NCBI RefSeq assembly: GCF_002163625.1
Contig: NZ_CP020892.1
Location: forward strand, 3,968,001-4,032,000
Direction: 5' to 3'
Origin: Pseudomonas sp. M30-35
Lineage (GTDB): Bacteria > Pseudomonadota > Gammaproteobacteria > Pseudomonadales > Pseudomonadaceae
DNA: 64,000 nucleotides
Each line of letters begins with the position of its first letter. Within the stretch, counting starts at the first letter, position 1. A model generated the notes under the pieces. The model searched no databases. It had not been told where the DNA came from and saw only the letters and a list, made by a program, of their open reading frames with translations. Positions 1-10,324 of the stretch are shown here, one piece after another. The translations under genes were made by a program, and so were the position numbers.

Positions 1-354
1 ACCGAAATAAGGTCGCAGATGGCATATTTTGGAGACCAAGCCAATCGGGGCCTATTGCAAACAGCAATCGACCTAACAAAAGCCAATGCAGCAGCAGAAC
101 CGAATGCAACATTAAGACAGCGATTCCCAGATCTGCGAGTGTTCACAGGCTTAACAGCATTAACCACCGCGCCGGGCCTCACCCAAGCTAATCAGCTGCG
201 TAGCATGGGTAAACTCGACTGCGCAACGTTCGGCGAGGGGTACTCTTTCGACGCTTACACCTGCCGACAATATGAAATGAAAACACGTTCAACAATAGCC
301 GACAGCGCTTACTCTGATCAGACTCAGGGTTTTGTTTTCTTCAACCTTAAATAA
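1..354 (+). CDS. Type IV pilus minor pilin, PilX-like, C-terminal part (partial)
   Basis: The reading frame is open from base 1 and ends at TAA 352-354, so only the last 117 residues are present; the start lies upstream of the window. The visible part has no membrane segment. It ends with a stretch (YEMKTRSTIADS ... QGFVFFNLK) that looks like the last beta-strands of a PilX- or PilW-type pilus assembly protein. The main support is position: in Pseudomonas the minor pilin genes fimU-pilV-pilW-pilX lead directly into pilY1, and here only a small gene lies between. Two cysteines (DCATFG and YTCRQ) could form a disulfide, as in many pilin C-terminal domains. The next gene starts 13 nt downstream, so they are probably co-transcribed. 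PilX is my first guess and PilW the alternative. Confidence 0.55.
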   Translation, partial: TEIRSQMAYFGDQANRGLLQTAIDLTKANAAAEPNATLRQRFPDLRVFTGLTALTTAPGLTQANQLRSMGKLDCATFGEGYSFDAYTCRQYEMKTRSTIADSAYSDQTQGFVFFNLK

Positions 355-367
355 GGACAAGACTCTA

Positions 368-715
368 ATGAGAAAGTTAATTGCGCTTATCGGCCTGCTA
401 GTTACAACTATTACACTATCAACCCCTGTCGTCGCTGATGATGCAGAACCAGAGCCGCTCTATATCGAAAGCGCCGTATTTATTTTAAATATTAAAAACT
501 CAGCACCTGGAACCATAGACGGTACGATTCTGGCCACACCCTGCACGGGTTGTGCGCCGATAACACTAAAACTGGATAACAGCACAATAGTTTATTTAAA
601 CGGCAAACCAGTCGAATACAACCAATTGGGCCTAAAAATCGACTGGACAGGCTCTGTGTTTTACACACCCTCTCGCTTCCCGGTTGCCACTGAACTTTTT
701 TTGAATCAAAACTGA
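368..715 (+). CDS. Small secreted protein of the pilY1 operon, function unknown
   Basis: This encodes 115 residues from ATG 368. The frame is open further upstream, but this ATG begins a clear signal peptide (MRKLIALIGLLVTTITLS, then cleavage near VVADD). The mature part is about 90 residues, predicted mostly beta, with a CxxC pair (TPCTGCAP) and no membrane segment. It sits 13 nt after the minor pilin gene and 10 nt before pilY1, so it belongs to the pilin operon. P. aeruginosa has a small exported protein, PilY2, of similar size, but between pilY1 and pilE. I cannot show that this protein is its homologue. It may be a PilY2 counterpart in another position, or an unrelated periplasmic partner of PilY1 or the minor pilins. 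Confidence 0.6.
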   Translation: MRKLIALIGLLVTTITLSTPVVADDAEPEPLYIESAVFILNIKNSAPGTIDGTILATPCTGCAPITLKLDNSTIVYLNGKPVEYNQLGLKIDWTGSVFYTPSRFPVATELFLNQN

Positions 716-725
716 GGACTCGACC

Positions 726-3700
726 ATGAGCCTGACCCGTAAACTCGCAATTGGCGCCTCAGCCTTTACTTATTTAGCCTTGTCATTAAGCACCGCGCTT
801 GCCGATGATACCGAAATCTATACCACTCGCGACTTACCGGCAGATCAGCGGGTCAGGCCAAATATTTTATTTCTTATTGATACATCAGGCTCAATGCAGA
901 ACGGCGTTCCAGGCACCGACTGCAAAAGCTTGACCCCAATAAGAGGCTCATACCCAAGAGACTGGTGCACAAGAACCAGCACATACTATAGCGACGGCCA
1001 ACTCACCAGATTGCAAGTTGTGAAGCAAGTTGTAAACCAACTAGTTGATGAACTTGCAGTAACAGACGACTCAAATATCGGACTGGCGCGCTTTAGTTCT
1101 GACAACGAAGGTGGGTTTATTAACAACCCAGTCAAGCAGGCCAGCACCGCTGCCAGTTCGTTCAAGTCAAACCTGTCGAGCTATTATGCAAGTGGCGCTA
1201 CTCCGCTACTTGAGAGCTATCACGAAGCCGTACAATATATGCGTGGCAGCAACATTATTTATGGCAATAGCTCACAAGGCTATATCGAAAACAATACAGG
1301 TTCCACAAGAGTTAACCCATGGAATAGCAATAACGAGTCCAAGAAAAATAGCAGCACTTATTTGTCTCCTATTACCAACTCTTGCCAAAAATCCAACATC
1401 ATTGTGCTGACCGACGGCTTACCCAATGGCGACAGTAGCAGTAACGACACTATATCCAAATTAGTAAAAACCGAAGTTGCCAACACCCAGTACACCTCAT
1501 GTAACCGTGGCTACCCAACGGACGGAGAAAGCAATGCGGGTTGCTGGATGCCCGGCTTAGCCGAGTGGATGGCCAATAATGACAGCGGCCCAGCATCCTT
1601 GGCAGGCAAGCAAACGGTATCGACCTACACCATTGGTTTCGGTAATATCAGCGACACTCGACTGCTGCAAGACACCGCAACTCTTGGCAAGGGGAAGTTC
1701 TTTATCACTGAGAACACTTCTGGCCTGGTTAGCTCTCTTAAATCAATTGTTACCGACATTCTGGCGGAAAACACCACCTTCACCACACCGACAGTGTCGG
1801 TGAGTGCTTACAGTAACTTCGGTTACCGCAATGACCTTTATTACGCCCTCTTTCGCCCGGCTAAAGGCGCTCGCTGGGTCGGCAACGTCAAAAAATATAA
1901 AGCCACTACTACCGTCGATGGTGACCTAATCGTCACCGACAGCAAAGGACAAAATGCAATCGACTCCAGCACAGGCTTTTTCAGCGATAGCGCACAAAGC
2001 TTTTGGAGCCCGTCCGCTGACGGTAAAAACGCAGAAGCTGGCGGCGCAGCCAGCCGCTTGCCTAATCCCGCAACACGGGTTATCTATACCTATACAGGCA
2101 CCAACATTGAACCCGGTGCTAACCCGGCATCCGTCAACTTGGCGAGCGGAAGCGACAACAAACTATTGACAAATAACACTGCAGTTACCAAAGCAATGCT
2201 TGGCAGTGCGTCAATGACCGATACACAAAGATCCAACATCATTACATGGGCTCGAGGCACTAACCCAGCAGACAACTCTGTCCGCTATCAAATCGGCGAT
2301 ATTCTGCACAACACCCCCAAAGTCGTCGCTTACACCAGTGATGAAGACCTGACCCGGGCCAATACCAATAATAGTCAAGATAAGCTGGCGCTGTTCTATG
2401 GCACCAACGAGGGCTTTATTGGTGCAATCAACCCAGATACAGGTGCTGAATACTTTTCATTTATACCTAAAGAACTACTCGGTAACTTAAAGGCTTATTA
2501 CGAAGACCCACAGGGCAGCGTTAATAAAAAGTACGGAATGGATGGCCAGTTCGACCTGAAAGTCAGCTATGGCGATGTCAATCAAACGACCAAGTTGCGC
2601 ACGGTAACTGCAGTAAATTTATATGCAGGCATGGGCCGTGGTGGCCGTAACTATTACTCGCTGGACGTAACACCGAGCACCGCTGGTAACCCATCGTCCA
2701 TCAGCCCAAAACTAAAATGGGTAATACGCGGCGGCGCAAGCACCGGTTTCGCCCGCTTGGGCCAAACCTGGTCGACACCCAAAGTTGCCAAGGTCAATTG
2801 GAATGGCACTGAGACAGACGTACTGATTTTTACCGGTGGCTATGATCCTATCCAAGACAACGACACCACGCCGGATCTTCCCAAAACAGATACTTACGGC
2901 AATGCGCTTTATGTAGTTGACGCCGCTACGGGGCAAAAACTGTGGATGGCAGGGCCTAGCGGTGATACCGACGCCAACCTGAAATTAGCAACCATGACCA
3001 ACAGCATGCCAGCTGACCCAACCCTGGTTGACCTAGGCGGCGACGGGCTGATTGATACCATATTCACCTCCGATACCCGCGGCCAAATCTTCCGTTTCGA
3101 CATCAAGTCCAACAACACAGGTGCTGGTAACTTTGCATCTGGCGGTCGAATTGCCAACATTGCTGGCACCGATCAACTGAACAACCGTCGTTTCTATAAC
3201 AAACCAGACGTTTCGCTCATTAAAGAGCGCGGCGGCAAAACTTATTACACCATCAGCATTGGCTCGGGTTACCGCGGGCACCCACTGAGTGAGGCAGCTG
3301 TTGATCGTTTTTATATGATCAAAGACGCTAACGTTTACGCGGCTCCGGCAACCTATACCTCGGTTACCGAAAGCAATTTGACAGACGTTAGTAGCGTTAA
3401 CTTGTCGACTACCCAAGCGGCAGAGCTTCAGAGCCAAATCGATGTTAAACGCGCTGAAATTGACGCCCTTACCGCAAGTGAGACAGCCGCACGGGAAAAC
3501 TTCAGTAATTATCAGAGCAGCATTGGTTACACGGATAAAGCCAACAGCCTGCTGACGACCAATACCAGCATCAACCAGAAGCAAAGTGCGATTGATGCAA
3601 TTCTAACGAGTGATCCATACGTTACAGCGCACGCAGATGAGGCGAGCAAACAAACCCAGTTGCATAGCCTGACTGTCGTTGCTCAGGATGGCTTGAAACA

Positions 3701-4973
3701 AGTTACCGAGTTACAACCAACCACTGCCGAGGCCTCAGCCTTTAAAGCGGCTCAGCTGCAGAATGATGATGCGACCGACTGGGGCGCGCTCCAGGCGCGA
3801 ATCACCGCGCTGGCAAACTCTCCAGTCCAAGAGAACGACTACAACGCGATTACCGCAAAAGAACAAGAGATCATCGCCGCTCGAGAAGTGGATGCTGATA
3901 CCACAGCACTGGAAGCTGAGCTGGACAGCCTTAACGACAACTACCAAAGCTCTGCAGATGTCACTGCCCGCGCGGGTATCGTTGACCAGCTCAGCGAAAT
4001 CAATACCGCAATGGCCGAGGTCAAATCCCTACAGCTCGAAACCTTTAATGCCTATAACTCGAGTGATATAGCGACAGGCGATGCAAAGAAAGCTCAGCTA
4101 GCCGCCAAGCAAGCAGAGCTTGAGTCTTTGCTCGCAGGCCTTCCTCCCGCACCGGGCGGTATTGACAATGCCGAACTGCTTGCCGCTACCGCAGCAGCAG
4201 ATCAAACAGCACTTGAAGGCGTAAGCTCACCACTGGAGACTCAGACCGCGCTGCTGCAGACCCTGCAAGCCGAGCGTCTGGCACTTGCTGGCTTAGCATC
4301 TGGGCTTCAGGCTGATATCCAGGCACTCGCTGACTTGGCCTATGACCCATCCAGCAATCTGCTGACCGCTACCGAGCTAGCTGATGCAACCGCTAACGAT
4401 GCAGATGCACCATTAACTATGTTTGATGCCCATAACTACTTAATTAACAAGGCTCAAGCGGCTGCCGCGGCACAAATCCCGGGAAAACGCACTGAAATCA
4501 ACGACTTGTACGCTCAGCTCACCCCTGGCGACGACTACACCCCCGACCCCACCACGCTTGCCAACAGCAGCGGCTGGTTTATACGCTTCCCGGCGGGCGA
4601 GAAGGTGTTGGCCAACTCAGTAACCTTCGCAGGCGCTGTGTTGTTCACTACCTTCCGGCCAAACGGCTCGCAAGTGACAACCTGTGGCCCTGATGTCGGT
4701 AGCGGCCGCTTCTACGCCTTGAATCTCACCGACGCCAGCGCGGTATTCACCCAGACAATTTCTGGCACAAAGGAACCTAAGCGCAGCTTTGACCTGACCC
4801 ATGGCGGTATCCCTTCAAGTCCTGCGACGATAGTAAGCGATGGTAATCCCGTAGGTTTGCTTTGTGGTGCAGAGGGCTGCATTGATGAAGATGATGGTGT
4901 CGAATGCGCCGAAGGGCAAAAACTCTGCGAAATCAAAAACCCAATCCGCGGTCTGTATTGGAGAGAGAATTAA
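726..4973 (+). CDS. pilY1: Type IV pilus tip adhesin / biogenesis factor PilY1
   Basis: PilY1 (1415 residues) is a secreted, pilus-tip-associated protein that supports pilus extension, surface attachment and surface sensing with the minor pilins. A signal peptide (residues 1-26, ending STALA) is followed by a von Willebrand A-type domain with a MIDAS motif, DTSGS, at residues 52-56. The C-terminal beta-propeller begins around residue 555 ([15 protein letters not shown]). A Ca-binding-type loop, DLGGDGLID, lies at 769-777. Residues about 896-1278 are an Ala/Gln/Glu/Leu-rich helical, coiled-coil-like insertion, after which the propeller resumes ([13 protein letters not shown]) and runs to the end. 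P. aeruginosa PilY1 is about 1160 residues, so this one is clearly longer. I see no RGD integrin-binding triplet. The TAA stop overlaps the pilE ATG by one base (TAATG), which suggests translational coupling. Confidence 0.95.
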   Translation: MSLTRKLAIGASAFTYLALSLSTALADDTEIYTTRDLPADQRVRPNILFLIDTSGSMQNGVPGTDCKSLTPIRGSYPRDWCTRTSTYYSDGQLTRLQVVKQVVNQLVDELAVTDDSNIGLARFSSDNEGGFINNPVKQASTAASSFKSNLSSYYASGATPLLESYHEAVQYMRGSNIIYGNSSQGYIENNTGSTRVNPWNSNNESKKNSSTYLSPITNSCQKSNIIVLTDGLPNGDSSSNDTISKLVKTEVANTQYTSCNRGYPTDGESNAGCWMPGLAEWMANNDSGPASLAGKQTVSTYTIGFGNISDTRLLQDTATLGKGKFFITENTSGLVSSLKSIVTDILAENTTFTTPTVSVSAYSNFGYRNDLYYALFRPAKGARWVGNVKKYKATTTVDGDLIVTDSKGQNAIDSSTGFFSDSAQSFWSPSADGKNAEAGGAASRLPNPATRVIYTYTGTNIEPGANPASVNLASGSDNKLLTNNTAVTKAMLGSASMTDTQRSNIITWARGTNPADNSVRYQIGDILHNTPKVVAYTSDEDLTRANTNNSQDKLALFYGTNEGFIGAINPDTGAEYFSFIPKELLGNLKAYYEDPQGSVNKKYGMDGQFDLKVSYGDVNQTTKLRTVTAVNLYAGMGRGGRNYYSLDVTPSTAGNPSSISPKLKWVIRGGASTGFARLGQTWSTPKVAKVNWNGTETDVLIFTGGYDPIQDNDTTPDLPKTDTYGNALYVVDAATGQKLWMAGPSGDTDANLKLATMTNSMPADPTLVDLGGDGLIDTIFTSDTRGQIFRFDIKSNNTGAGNFASGGRIANIAGTDQLNNRRFYNKPDVSLIKERGGKTYYTISIGSGYRGHPLSEAAVDRFYMIKDANVYAAPATYTSVTESNLTDVSSVNLSTTQAAELQSQIDVKRAEIDALTASETAARENFSNYQSSIGYTDKANSLLTTNTSINQKQSAIDAILTSDPYVTAHADEASKQTQLHSLTVVAQDGLKQVTELQPTTAEASAFKAAQLQNDDATDWGALQARITALANSPVQENDYNAITAKEQEIIAAREVDADTTALEAELDSLNDNYQSSADVTARAGIVDQLSEINTAMAEVKSLQLETFNAYNSSDIATGDAKKAQLAAKQAELESLLAGLPPAPGGIDNAELLAATAAADQTALEGVSSPLETQTALLQTLQAERLALAGLASGLQADIQALADLAYDPSSNLLTATELADATANDADAPLTMFDAHNYLINKAQAAAAAQIPGKRTEINDLYAQLTPGDDYTPDPTTLANSSGWFIRFPAGEKVLANSVTFAGAVLFTTFRPNGSQVTTCGPDVGSGRFYALNLTDASAVFTQTISGTKEPKRSFDLTHGGIPSSPATIVSDGNPVGLLCGAEGCIDEDDGVECAEGQKLCEIKNPIRGLYWREN

Positions 4974-5410
4974 TGTTTAGGCAAAAGGGTTTCACCCTGA
5001 TGGAGCTGATGATCGTCGTCGCGATTATCGGTATTTTGGCCGCAATAGCGTACCCCAGCTATCAAGACTACGTCCTACGCTCCGGTCGCTCAGATGGGCA
5101 AGCGTGGCTGATGCGCATCATGCAGGCGCAAGAGCGCTTTTACTCGCAAAACCAAACCTACACCACGAATTTGGGGGCGGGTGGTTTGGCAATGGGTGTG
5201 GCCGCAAACGCTGCAGTAATCTCAGAAGACCAACGCTACAGCATTACTGCCGCAGCCTGTGCCAATGTGACAATTGCCAACTGCGTGATGCTAAGCGCTG
5301 CACCGCAGGGGGCTCAAGCTAGGGATAACGAGTGCGGTACGCTTACCCTTAACAGTCGTGGGACCAAAGGCGAAGGAGGCACTGCCGCAAGCTTCCAAGA
5401 TTGCTGGTAA
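4973..5410 (+). CDS. pilE: Type IV minor pilin PilE
   Basis: This prepilin of 145 residues has a class III leader. MFRQKG is followed by [20 protein letters not shown]; PilD should cut after Gly6 and methylate Phe7, and Glu11 is the conserved Glu5 of the mature protein. The hydrophobic N-terminal helix anchors it in the inner membrane and then in the pilus core. The globular part ([20 protein letters not shown], then [12 protein letters not shown]) is typical of the PilE minor pilin rather than the major pilin PilA. Four cysteines occur ([16 protein letters not shown]), so one or two disulfides are possible. I chose ATG 4973, which overlaps the pilY1 stop, because the leader starts there; upstream in-frame codons add only polar residues. 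It is the last gene of the operon, followed by a strong terminator. Confidence 0.93.
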   Translation: MFRQKGFTLMELMIVVAIIGILAAIAYPSYQDYVLRSGRSDGQAWLMRIMQAQERFYSQNQTYTTNLGAGGLAMGVAANAAVISEDQRYSITAAACANVTIANCVMLSAAPQGAQARDNECGTLTLNSRGTKGEGGTAASFQDCW

Positions 5411-5421
5411 GCGCAAAACAA

Positions 5422-5458
5422 CCAATAAAAAACCGCACAATGTGCGGTTTTTTATTGG
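5422..5458. terminator. Bidirectional terminator between pilE and ispH
   Basis: A perfect 17-bp inverted repeat with a 3-nt loop (AAT). The GC-rich inner stem (CCGCAC/GTGCGG) is flanked by A6 on the left and T6 on the right. It reads as a Rho-independent terminator in both directions and so serves the convergent genes pilE (+) and ispH (-). Confidence 0.9.
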
Positions 5459-5476
5459 AGCAAATTAGTTGAAAAA

Positions 5477-6421
5477 TTAAACCTGCTTCACCCGCAACTC
5501 TTTAGGCATTGAGAACGTCACATTCTCAGGCCGGCCAAGCAGTTCGCTTTCGCCGGTTGCGCCCCATGCGTGTAGCTGCGAGATAACGCCGCGCACCAGA
5601 ACCTCTGGTGCGGAGGCGCCGGCAGTGATGCCGATACCGCCGACCCCGTTAAACCATTCTTGCTTGAGGTCTTCAGCGCCGTCGATCAGGTAGGCTGGAG
5701 TGCCCATGCGCTCTGCCAGTTCGCGTAAGCGGTTGGAGTTAGAGCTGTTGGGGCTGCCGACGACTAGCAGTACATCGCATTCTGCGGCCAGCTGTTTAAC
5801 GGCATCCTGGCGGTTCTGGGTGGCGTAGCAAATGTCGTCTTTACGCGGCCCGCCGATCGCCGGAAACTTGCTGCGCAGGGCATCAATAACTTTGCTGGTG
5901 TCATCCATAGACAGCGTGGTTTGGGTGACGAACGCCAGTGCCTCAGGGTTGCGCACTTCCAGATTTTCGACGTCTTTCTCGTCTTCGACCAGATAAATAG
6001 CGCCGCCATTACTGGTGTCGTATTGACCCATGGTGCCTTCAACTTCTGGATGGCCAGCATGGCCGATAAGCACGCATTCACGTCCTTCCCGGCTGTAACG
6101 CACCACTTCCATATGCACTTTGGTCACCAGCGGGCAAGTCGCGTCAAAGACCTTCAGGCCACGCCTGTCAGCTTCAGCACGTACCGCCTGGGAAACGCCG
6201 TGCGCACTGAAGATAACGATGACATCGTCTGGCACCTGATCTAGCTCTTCGACGAAGACTGCGCCGCGCGCGCGTAAATCTTCAACCACAAACTTGTTAT
6301 GCACCACTTCGTGGCGCACATAGATAGGTGGCGAGAACACTTCCAGCGCACGGTTAACAATCTCAATTGCGCGATCAACGCCGGCACAGAAGCCACGTGG
6401 GTTTGCGAGTTTAATGTGCAT
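5477..6421 (-). CDS. ispH: 4-hydroxy-3-methylbut-2-enyl diphosphate reductase
   Basis: IspH (LytB, 314 residues) carries out the last step of the MEP isoprenoid pathway, reducing HMBPP to IPP and DMAPP in the cytosol. It is an iron-sulfur enzyme. The three cluster cysteines are visible at residue 12 ([11 protein letters not shown]), near residue 96 ([11 protein letters not shown]) and near residue 197 ([11 protein letters not shown]). HMBPP-binding elements are also present ([47 protein letters not shown]). Length is normal for the family. ATG 6421 is preceded by a GAGG ribosome-binding sequence. It is the last gene of a minus-strand run fkpB-lspA-ileS-ribF, but a 127-nt gap separates it from fkpB, so it may have some transcription of its own. 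Confidence 0.97.
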   Translation of the reverse strand: MHIKLANPRGFCAGVDRAIEIVNRALEVFSPPIYVRHEVVHNKFVVEDLRARGAVFVEELDQVPDDVIVIFSAHGVSQAVRAEADRRGLKVFDATCPLVTKVHMEVVRYSREGRECVLIGHAGHPEVEGTMGQYDTSNGGAIYLVEDEKDVENLEVRNPEALAFVTQTTLSMDDTSKVIDALRSKFPAIGGPRKDDICYATQNRQDAVKQLAAECDVLLVVGSPNSSNSNRLRELAERMGTPAYLIDGAEDLKQEWFNGVGGIGITAGASAPEVLVRGVISQLHAWGATGESELLGRPENVTFSMPKELRVKQV

Positions 6422-6548
6422 ACTGGCCTCGTTGCGCCGTGCAATTCGAAAGATACGGGTAATTAGCCTACATCAGGTGGCACGCAGTGCATATCCGCCA
6501 ATTTAGGACTTGTAGAAGTAGATGCGGGCGCCCTTCAACTGCACTCAA

Positions 6549-6986
6549 TCAGAGTGCTTTAACCTCGATGATTTCAACGTCAAAGCTCAGGGTTTTACCG
6601 GCCAAGGGATGGTTGAAATCAATCGTCACCTGGGTGTCGTCAAACTCTTTGACCACACCCGGCAGCTCGGCGTTGGCTGCATCATTGAAAATAATCAGCA
6701 AGCCGGGGGACAAATCCATGCCCTCGAACTGGTTGCGCGGCATCACTTGCAGGTTTTGCGGATTCGGCTGACCAAAGCCCTGCTCCGGCAATATCTGAAT
6801 GCTGCGCTTGTCGCCAGCCTTGAAACCGAACAGCGCGGCTTCAAAACCCGGCAACAAGTTGCCATCGCCCACTTTGAAGGTTGCTGGCTGCTTGTCGAAT
6901 GTGCTGTCGACAACATCGCCGTTTTCCAGCTTGATGGCGAAATGCAGAGTAACTTGCCTGTCCGGGCCGATACGAATATCAGTCAT
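6549..6986 (-). CDS. fkpB: FKBP-type peptidyl-prolyl isomerase, SlpA/FkpB type
   Basis: This is a 145-residue cytosolic prolyl isomerase of the SlpA/FkpB branch. The FKBP fold starts at residue 1 ([20 protein letters not shown]) and contains the insert-in-flap region (GFKAGDKRSIQILPEQGFGQ) that gives these proteins chaperone activity. The C-terminal strand is TLSFDVEIIEVKAL. There is no signal peptide. I chose ATG 6986, 19 codons inside the longest frame, because the family starts there and a strong AGGAGCAC ribosome-binding site precedes it. The start overlaps the lspA stop (6979-6981), so translation is probably coupled to lspA. The arrangement next to ispH and lspA is the usual one in Pseudomonas and E. 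coli relatives. Confidence 0.93.
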   Translation of the reverse strand: MTDIRIGPDRQVTLHFAIKLENGDVVDSTFDKQPATFKVGDGNLLPGFEAALFGFKAGDKRSIQILPEQGFGQPNPQNLQVMPRNQFEGMDLSPGLLIIFNDAANAELPGVVKEFDDTQVTIDFNHPLAGKTLSFDVEIIEVKAL

Positions 6987-7491
6987 CAGCGTGCTCCTCG
7001 GACTTTTTACTTTTGAACATGTCCAGACCCAACAGAATTGCACCTACAGTAATTGCGCTGTCGGCAAAGTTGAATGCAGGGAAGTACCAGCGGTTTTGCC
7101 AATGCACCAGAATGAAATCGACCACATGGCCCAGCACAATACGATCAACCAGATTGCCGATCGCACCGCCCAAGACCAGCGCAAGCGCCACCGCAAGTAA
7201 GGTTTCATCGGCTTTCAGGCGCTTCAACCAGACCACCAGCACCACACTCACCGCAATCGCGATAGCAGCGAAGAACCAGCGCTGCCAACCGGACTCAGTC
7301 GCGAGAAAGCTAAAGGCAGCGCCTTTGTTGTAAGCCAGCGTCCAACTGAAGTAATCCGGGATCACCACAATCTGCTGATACATGGTCAAGGTGTTGTCAA
7401 AATAGAATTTGCTGGCCTGATCGATGACAAACACCAAGAGCGTCAACCACAGCCAAGCAAGCCGCCCAAAGCGGCTCGGGACATTAGGCAT
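6979..7491 (-). CDS. lspA: Lipoprotein signal peptidase (signal peptidase II)
   Basis: LspA (170 residues) is the inner-membrane aspartyl peptidase that removes the signal peptide from prolipoproteins after Lgt has lipidated them. Four hydrophobic segments are visible (about residues 11-29, 68-86, 94-112 and 133-154). The conserved boxes are [24 protein letters not shown] and [21 protein letters not shown]; the last contains the two catalytic aspartates. I chose ATG 7491 ([13 protein letters not shown]), which overlaps the end of ileS by 8 nt, rather than the longer frame that begins inside ileS. It overlaps fkpB at its own 3' end, so ileS-lspA-fkpB form a tightly coupled unit. Confidence 0.95.
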   Translation of the reverse strand: MPNVPSRFGRLAWLWLTLLVFVIDQASKFYFDNTLTMYQQIVVIPDYFSWTLAYNKGAAFSFLATESGWQRWFFAAIAIAVSVVLVVWLKRLKADETLLAVALALVLGGAIGNLVDRIVLGHVVDFILVHWQNRWYFPAFNFADSAITVGAILLGLDMFKSKKSEEHADD

Positions 7492-10315
7492 AATGACGAA
7501 CCTCACCAGCACCCTCGATGTTGTCGACACAGCGACCACAGATTTCCGGGTGCGCTGGATTCACGCCAACGTCTTCACGGTGATGCCAGCAACGACCGCA
7601 CTTGGCATGCGCCGACTTAACCACTTTCAGCTTCAGGCCAGCGACTTCAGTTTCAACCGCATCAGCCGGAGCAGCGCTCAATGGCGCCAGGCTTGCGGTT
7701 GAGGTGATCAGAACAAAGCGCAGCTCGTTACCCAGCTTGTTCAAATCAGCGATAAGGCTGTCTTCACCGTATACGGTCACTTCAGCTTGCAGGTTGCCAC
7801 CGATGGCTTTTTCCTTGCGCTGATTTTCCAACTCTTTGTTGACCGCAACTTTAACCGCCATGACCCGCTCCCAGAATTCGCGGTTCATTTCGACGTCTTG
7901 CGATTGCTCAGTCAGGCCTTGATACCAGCCATTGAGCATCACCGACTCGTTACGCTCGCCCGGCAGGTACTGCCAGATTTCATCGGCGGTGAAGGCCAGA
8001 ATTGGCGCGATCCAGCGCACCAACGCTTCTGCGATGTGGAACAGTGCAGTTTGGCAGGAACGACGCGCGACACTATCGGCCGCCGTGGTGTACTGGCGAT
8101 CCTTGATGATGTCGAGATAGAAGCCACCCAACTCCTGCACACAGAAGTTGTGCACTTTCTGGTAAACATTCCAGAAACGGTAGCTGTCGTAGGCTTCTTC
8201 GATTTCACGCTGCAACAGCAAGGCACGATCCAGTGCCCAGCGATCGAGCGCAAGCATTTCATCGACTGGCAATGCGTGCTCGGCTGGCTCAAAACCGCTC
8301 AGGTTTGAGAGCAAAAAGCGCGCGGTGTTACGGATACGGCGGTACGAGTCAGCACTGCGCTGCAGGATGACGTTAGACACCGCCATCTCGCCGGAGTAAT
8401 CGGTCGACGACACCCACAAGCGCATGATGTCGGCGCCCAAGCTGTCGTTTACCTGCTGCGGTGCAACCACGTTACCCAGTGACTTAGACATCTTGCGGCC
8501 GTTTTCATCGACCACAAAGCCGTGAGTCAGCAACTCTTTATAAGGCGCGTGACCGTCAATTGCACAACCGGTGAGCAATGATGAATGGAACCAACCACGG
8601 TGCTGGTCGGAGCCTTCGAGGTACAGGTCGGCACGCGGGCCAGAGGTGTGCCCCAATGCGTGTGAGCCACGCAGAACGTGCCAGTGCGTGGTGCCCGAGT
8701 CGAACCACACGTCCAGCGTGTCGCTGATCTTGTCGTACTGCGCGGCTTCATCACCGAGCAACTCGCTGGCGTCGAGCTTGAACCAAGCCTCGATACCTTC
8801 AACTTCAATGCGCTTGGCCACTTCTTCCATCAGCTCAGCGGTGCGCGGGTGCAGGTCGCCGCTTTCCTTGTGCAGGAAGAACGGGATCGGCACGCCCCAG
8901 TTACGCTGACGCGAGATGCACCAGTCAGGACGGCCAGCAATCATGCTGTGCAGACGCGCCTGGCCCCAGGCTGGAACGAATTCAGTTTGCTCAATAGCAC
9001 CTAGCGCGCGCTCACGCAGCGTGTTGCCTTCATTGGGCTGCTTGTCCATGCCGACGAACCACTGCGCAGTCGCGCGATAGATCAGTGGTGTCTTGTGACG
9101 CCAGCAATGCATGTAGCTGTGCTGGATCGGCTGATGCTTGAGCAATGCACCCACTTCTTCGAGCTTGGCGACGATATTTGGGTTGGCTTTCCAGATGAAC
9201 TGGCCGCCAAAGAACGGCAGTGACTCAACGTAAACACCGTTGCTCTGCACCGGGCTGAGGATATCGTCGTTGCTCATGCCGTAGCCTTTGCACGAACGGA
9301 AGTCGTCCTCGCCATAGGCTGGAGCGGAGTGGACGATACCGGTACCGGAGCCCATCTCAACGTAGTCGGCCAGATACACAGGCGAGAAACGCTCGTAGAA
9401 CGGGTGACGGAAACGAATCAGTTCCAGGGCCTCGCCTTTAGCGGTCGCGATGACACTGCCTTGCAGGCCATAACGCTCAAGGCTGCTTTCTACCAACTCT
9501 TCGCCGAGCAGCAACAACTTGTCGCCAACATCGACCAGCGCGTAATTGAACTCAGGATGAACGTTAAGCGCCTGGTTGGCCGGGATGGTCCACGGCGTGG
9601 TGGTCCAGATGACGATGCTGGCAGGCTTCGGCAGGCTGCTTAAGCCAAATGCAGCGGCCAGCTTGTCGTTGTCTTCACAGGCAAACGCAACGTCGATGGC
9701 GTCAGATTTTTTATCTTGATATTCAACTTCAGCCTCAGCCAACGCCGAGCCGCAATCGAAACACCAGTTAACCGGCTTCAGGCCTTTAAAGACAAAACCT
9801 TGCTTGACCATTTCAGCCAGAGCGCGCACTTCGCCTGCTTCATTGGCGAAATCCATGGTGCGATAAGGCTTTTCCCAGTCGCCGAGAACGCCCAGGCGAA
9901 TGAAGTCAGTTTTCTGACCTTCGATCTGCTGGCCCGCGTAGGTGCGGCAGCGCTCACGAGTGAGGTCTGCTGGCTGATTTTTGCCAAAGGTGGTCTCGAC
10001 CTTGTGCTCAATCGGCAGGCCGTGACAATCCCAACCCGGTACATACGGCGCATCGTAGCCGGACAGGGTTTTCGAGCGGGTGATAATGTCTTTGAGAATC
10101 TTGTTGACCGCATGGCCGATATGAATGCTGCCGTTGGCATAGGGAGGACCATCATGCAGCACAAACTTTGGACGGCCTTCGCCCAGCTCGCGCAGTTTCT
10201 GATACAAGCCAATATCGTCCCAGCGCTTCAGGGTTTCCGGCTCGCGCGTCGGCAGGCCAGCCTTCATCGGGAACTTGGTATCAGGCAGGTTTAGCGTGGC
10301 TTTATAGTCGGTCAT
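7484..10315 (-). CDS. ileS: Isoleucyl-tRNA synthetase
   Basis: IleS (943 residues) charges tRNA-Ile with isoleucine in the cytosol. It is a class I synthetase. The HIGH motif is in [18 protein letters not shown] near residue 60, and the KMSKS motif is in [13 protein letters not shown] near residue 605. Between them lies the CP1 editing domain that hydrolyses mischarged Val-tRNA ([18 protein letters not shown]). The C-terminal zinc finger of the bacterial type I enzyme is intact (CGRCWHHRE ... CGRC). Length is normal. ATG 10315 lies 9 nt downstream of the ribF stop. The ribF-ileS-lspA-fkpB order is conserved across gammaproteobacteria. Confidence 0.98.
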   Translation of the reverse strand: MTDYKATLNLPDTKFPMKAGLPTREPETLKRWDDIGLYQKLRELGEGRPKFVLHDGPPYANGSIHIGHAVNKILKDIITRSKTLSGYDAPYVPGWDCHGLPIEHKVETTFGKNQPADLTRERCRTYAGQQIEGQKTDFIRLGVLGDWEKPYRTMDFANEAGEVRALAEMVKQGFVFKGLKPVNWCFDCGSALAEAEVEYQDKKSDAIDVAFACEDNDKLAAAFGLSSLPKPASIVIWTTTPWTIPANQALNVHPEFNYALVDVGDKLLLLGEELVESSLERYGLQGSVIATAKGEALELIRFRHPFYERFSPVYLADYVEMGSGTGIVHSAPAYGEDDFRSCKGYGMSNDDILSPVQSNGVYVESLPFFGGQFIWKANPNIVAKLEEVGALLKHQPIQHSYMHCWRHKTPLIYRATAQWFVGMDKQPNEGNTLRERALGAIEQTEFVPAWGQARLHSMIAGRPDWCISRQRNWGVPIPFFLHKESGDLHPRTAELMEEVAKRIEVEGIEAWFKLDASELLGDEAAQYDKISDTLDVWFDSGTTHWHVLRGSHALGHTSGPRADLYLEGSDQHRGWFHSSLLTGCAIDGHAPYKELLTHGFVVDENGRKMSKSLGNVVAPQQVNDSLGADIMRLWVSSTDYSGEMAVSNVILQRSADSYRRIRNTARFLLSNLSGFEPAEHALPVDEMLALDRWALDRALLLQREIEEAYDSYRFWNVYQKVHNFCVQELGGFYLDIIKDRQYTTAADSVARRSCQTALFHIAEALVRWIAPILAFTADEIWQYLPGERNESVMLNGWYQGLTEQSQDVEMNREFWERVMAVKVAVNKELENQRKEKAIGGNLQAEVTVYGEDSLIADLNKLGNELRFVLITSTASLAPLSAAPADAVETEVAGLKLKVVKSAHAKCGRCWHHREDVGVNPAHPEICGRCVDNIEGAGEVRHYA

Positions 10316-10324
10316 CTCGGCTCT

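Noticed and set aside
3033..3584. Long open frame of 183 codons on the minus strand inside pilY1
   Set aside because: It is opposite a clear PilY1 coding sequence, has no plausible domain or start signal, and similar antisense frames occur under most long genes here (for example under ileS, the hutH genes and morA). They reflect codon use.
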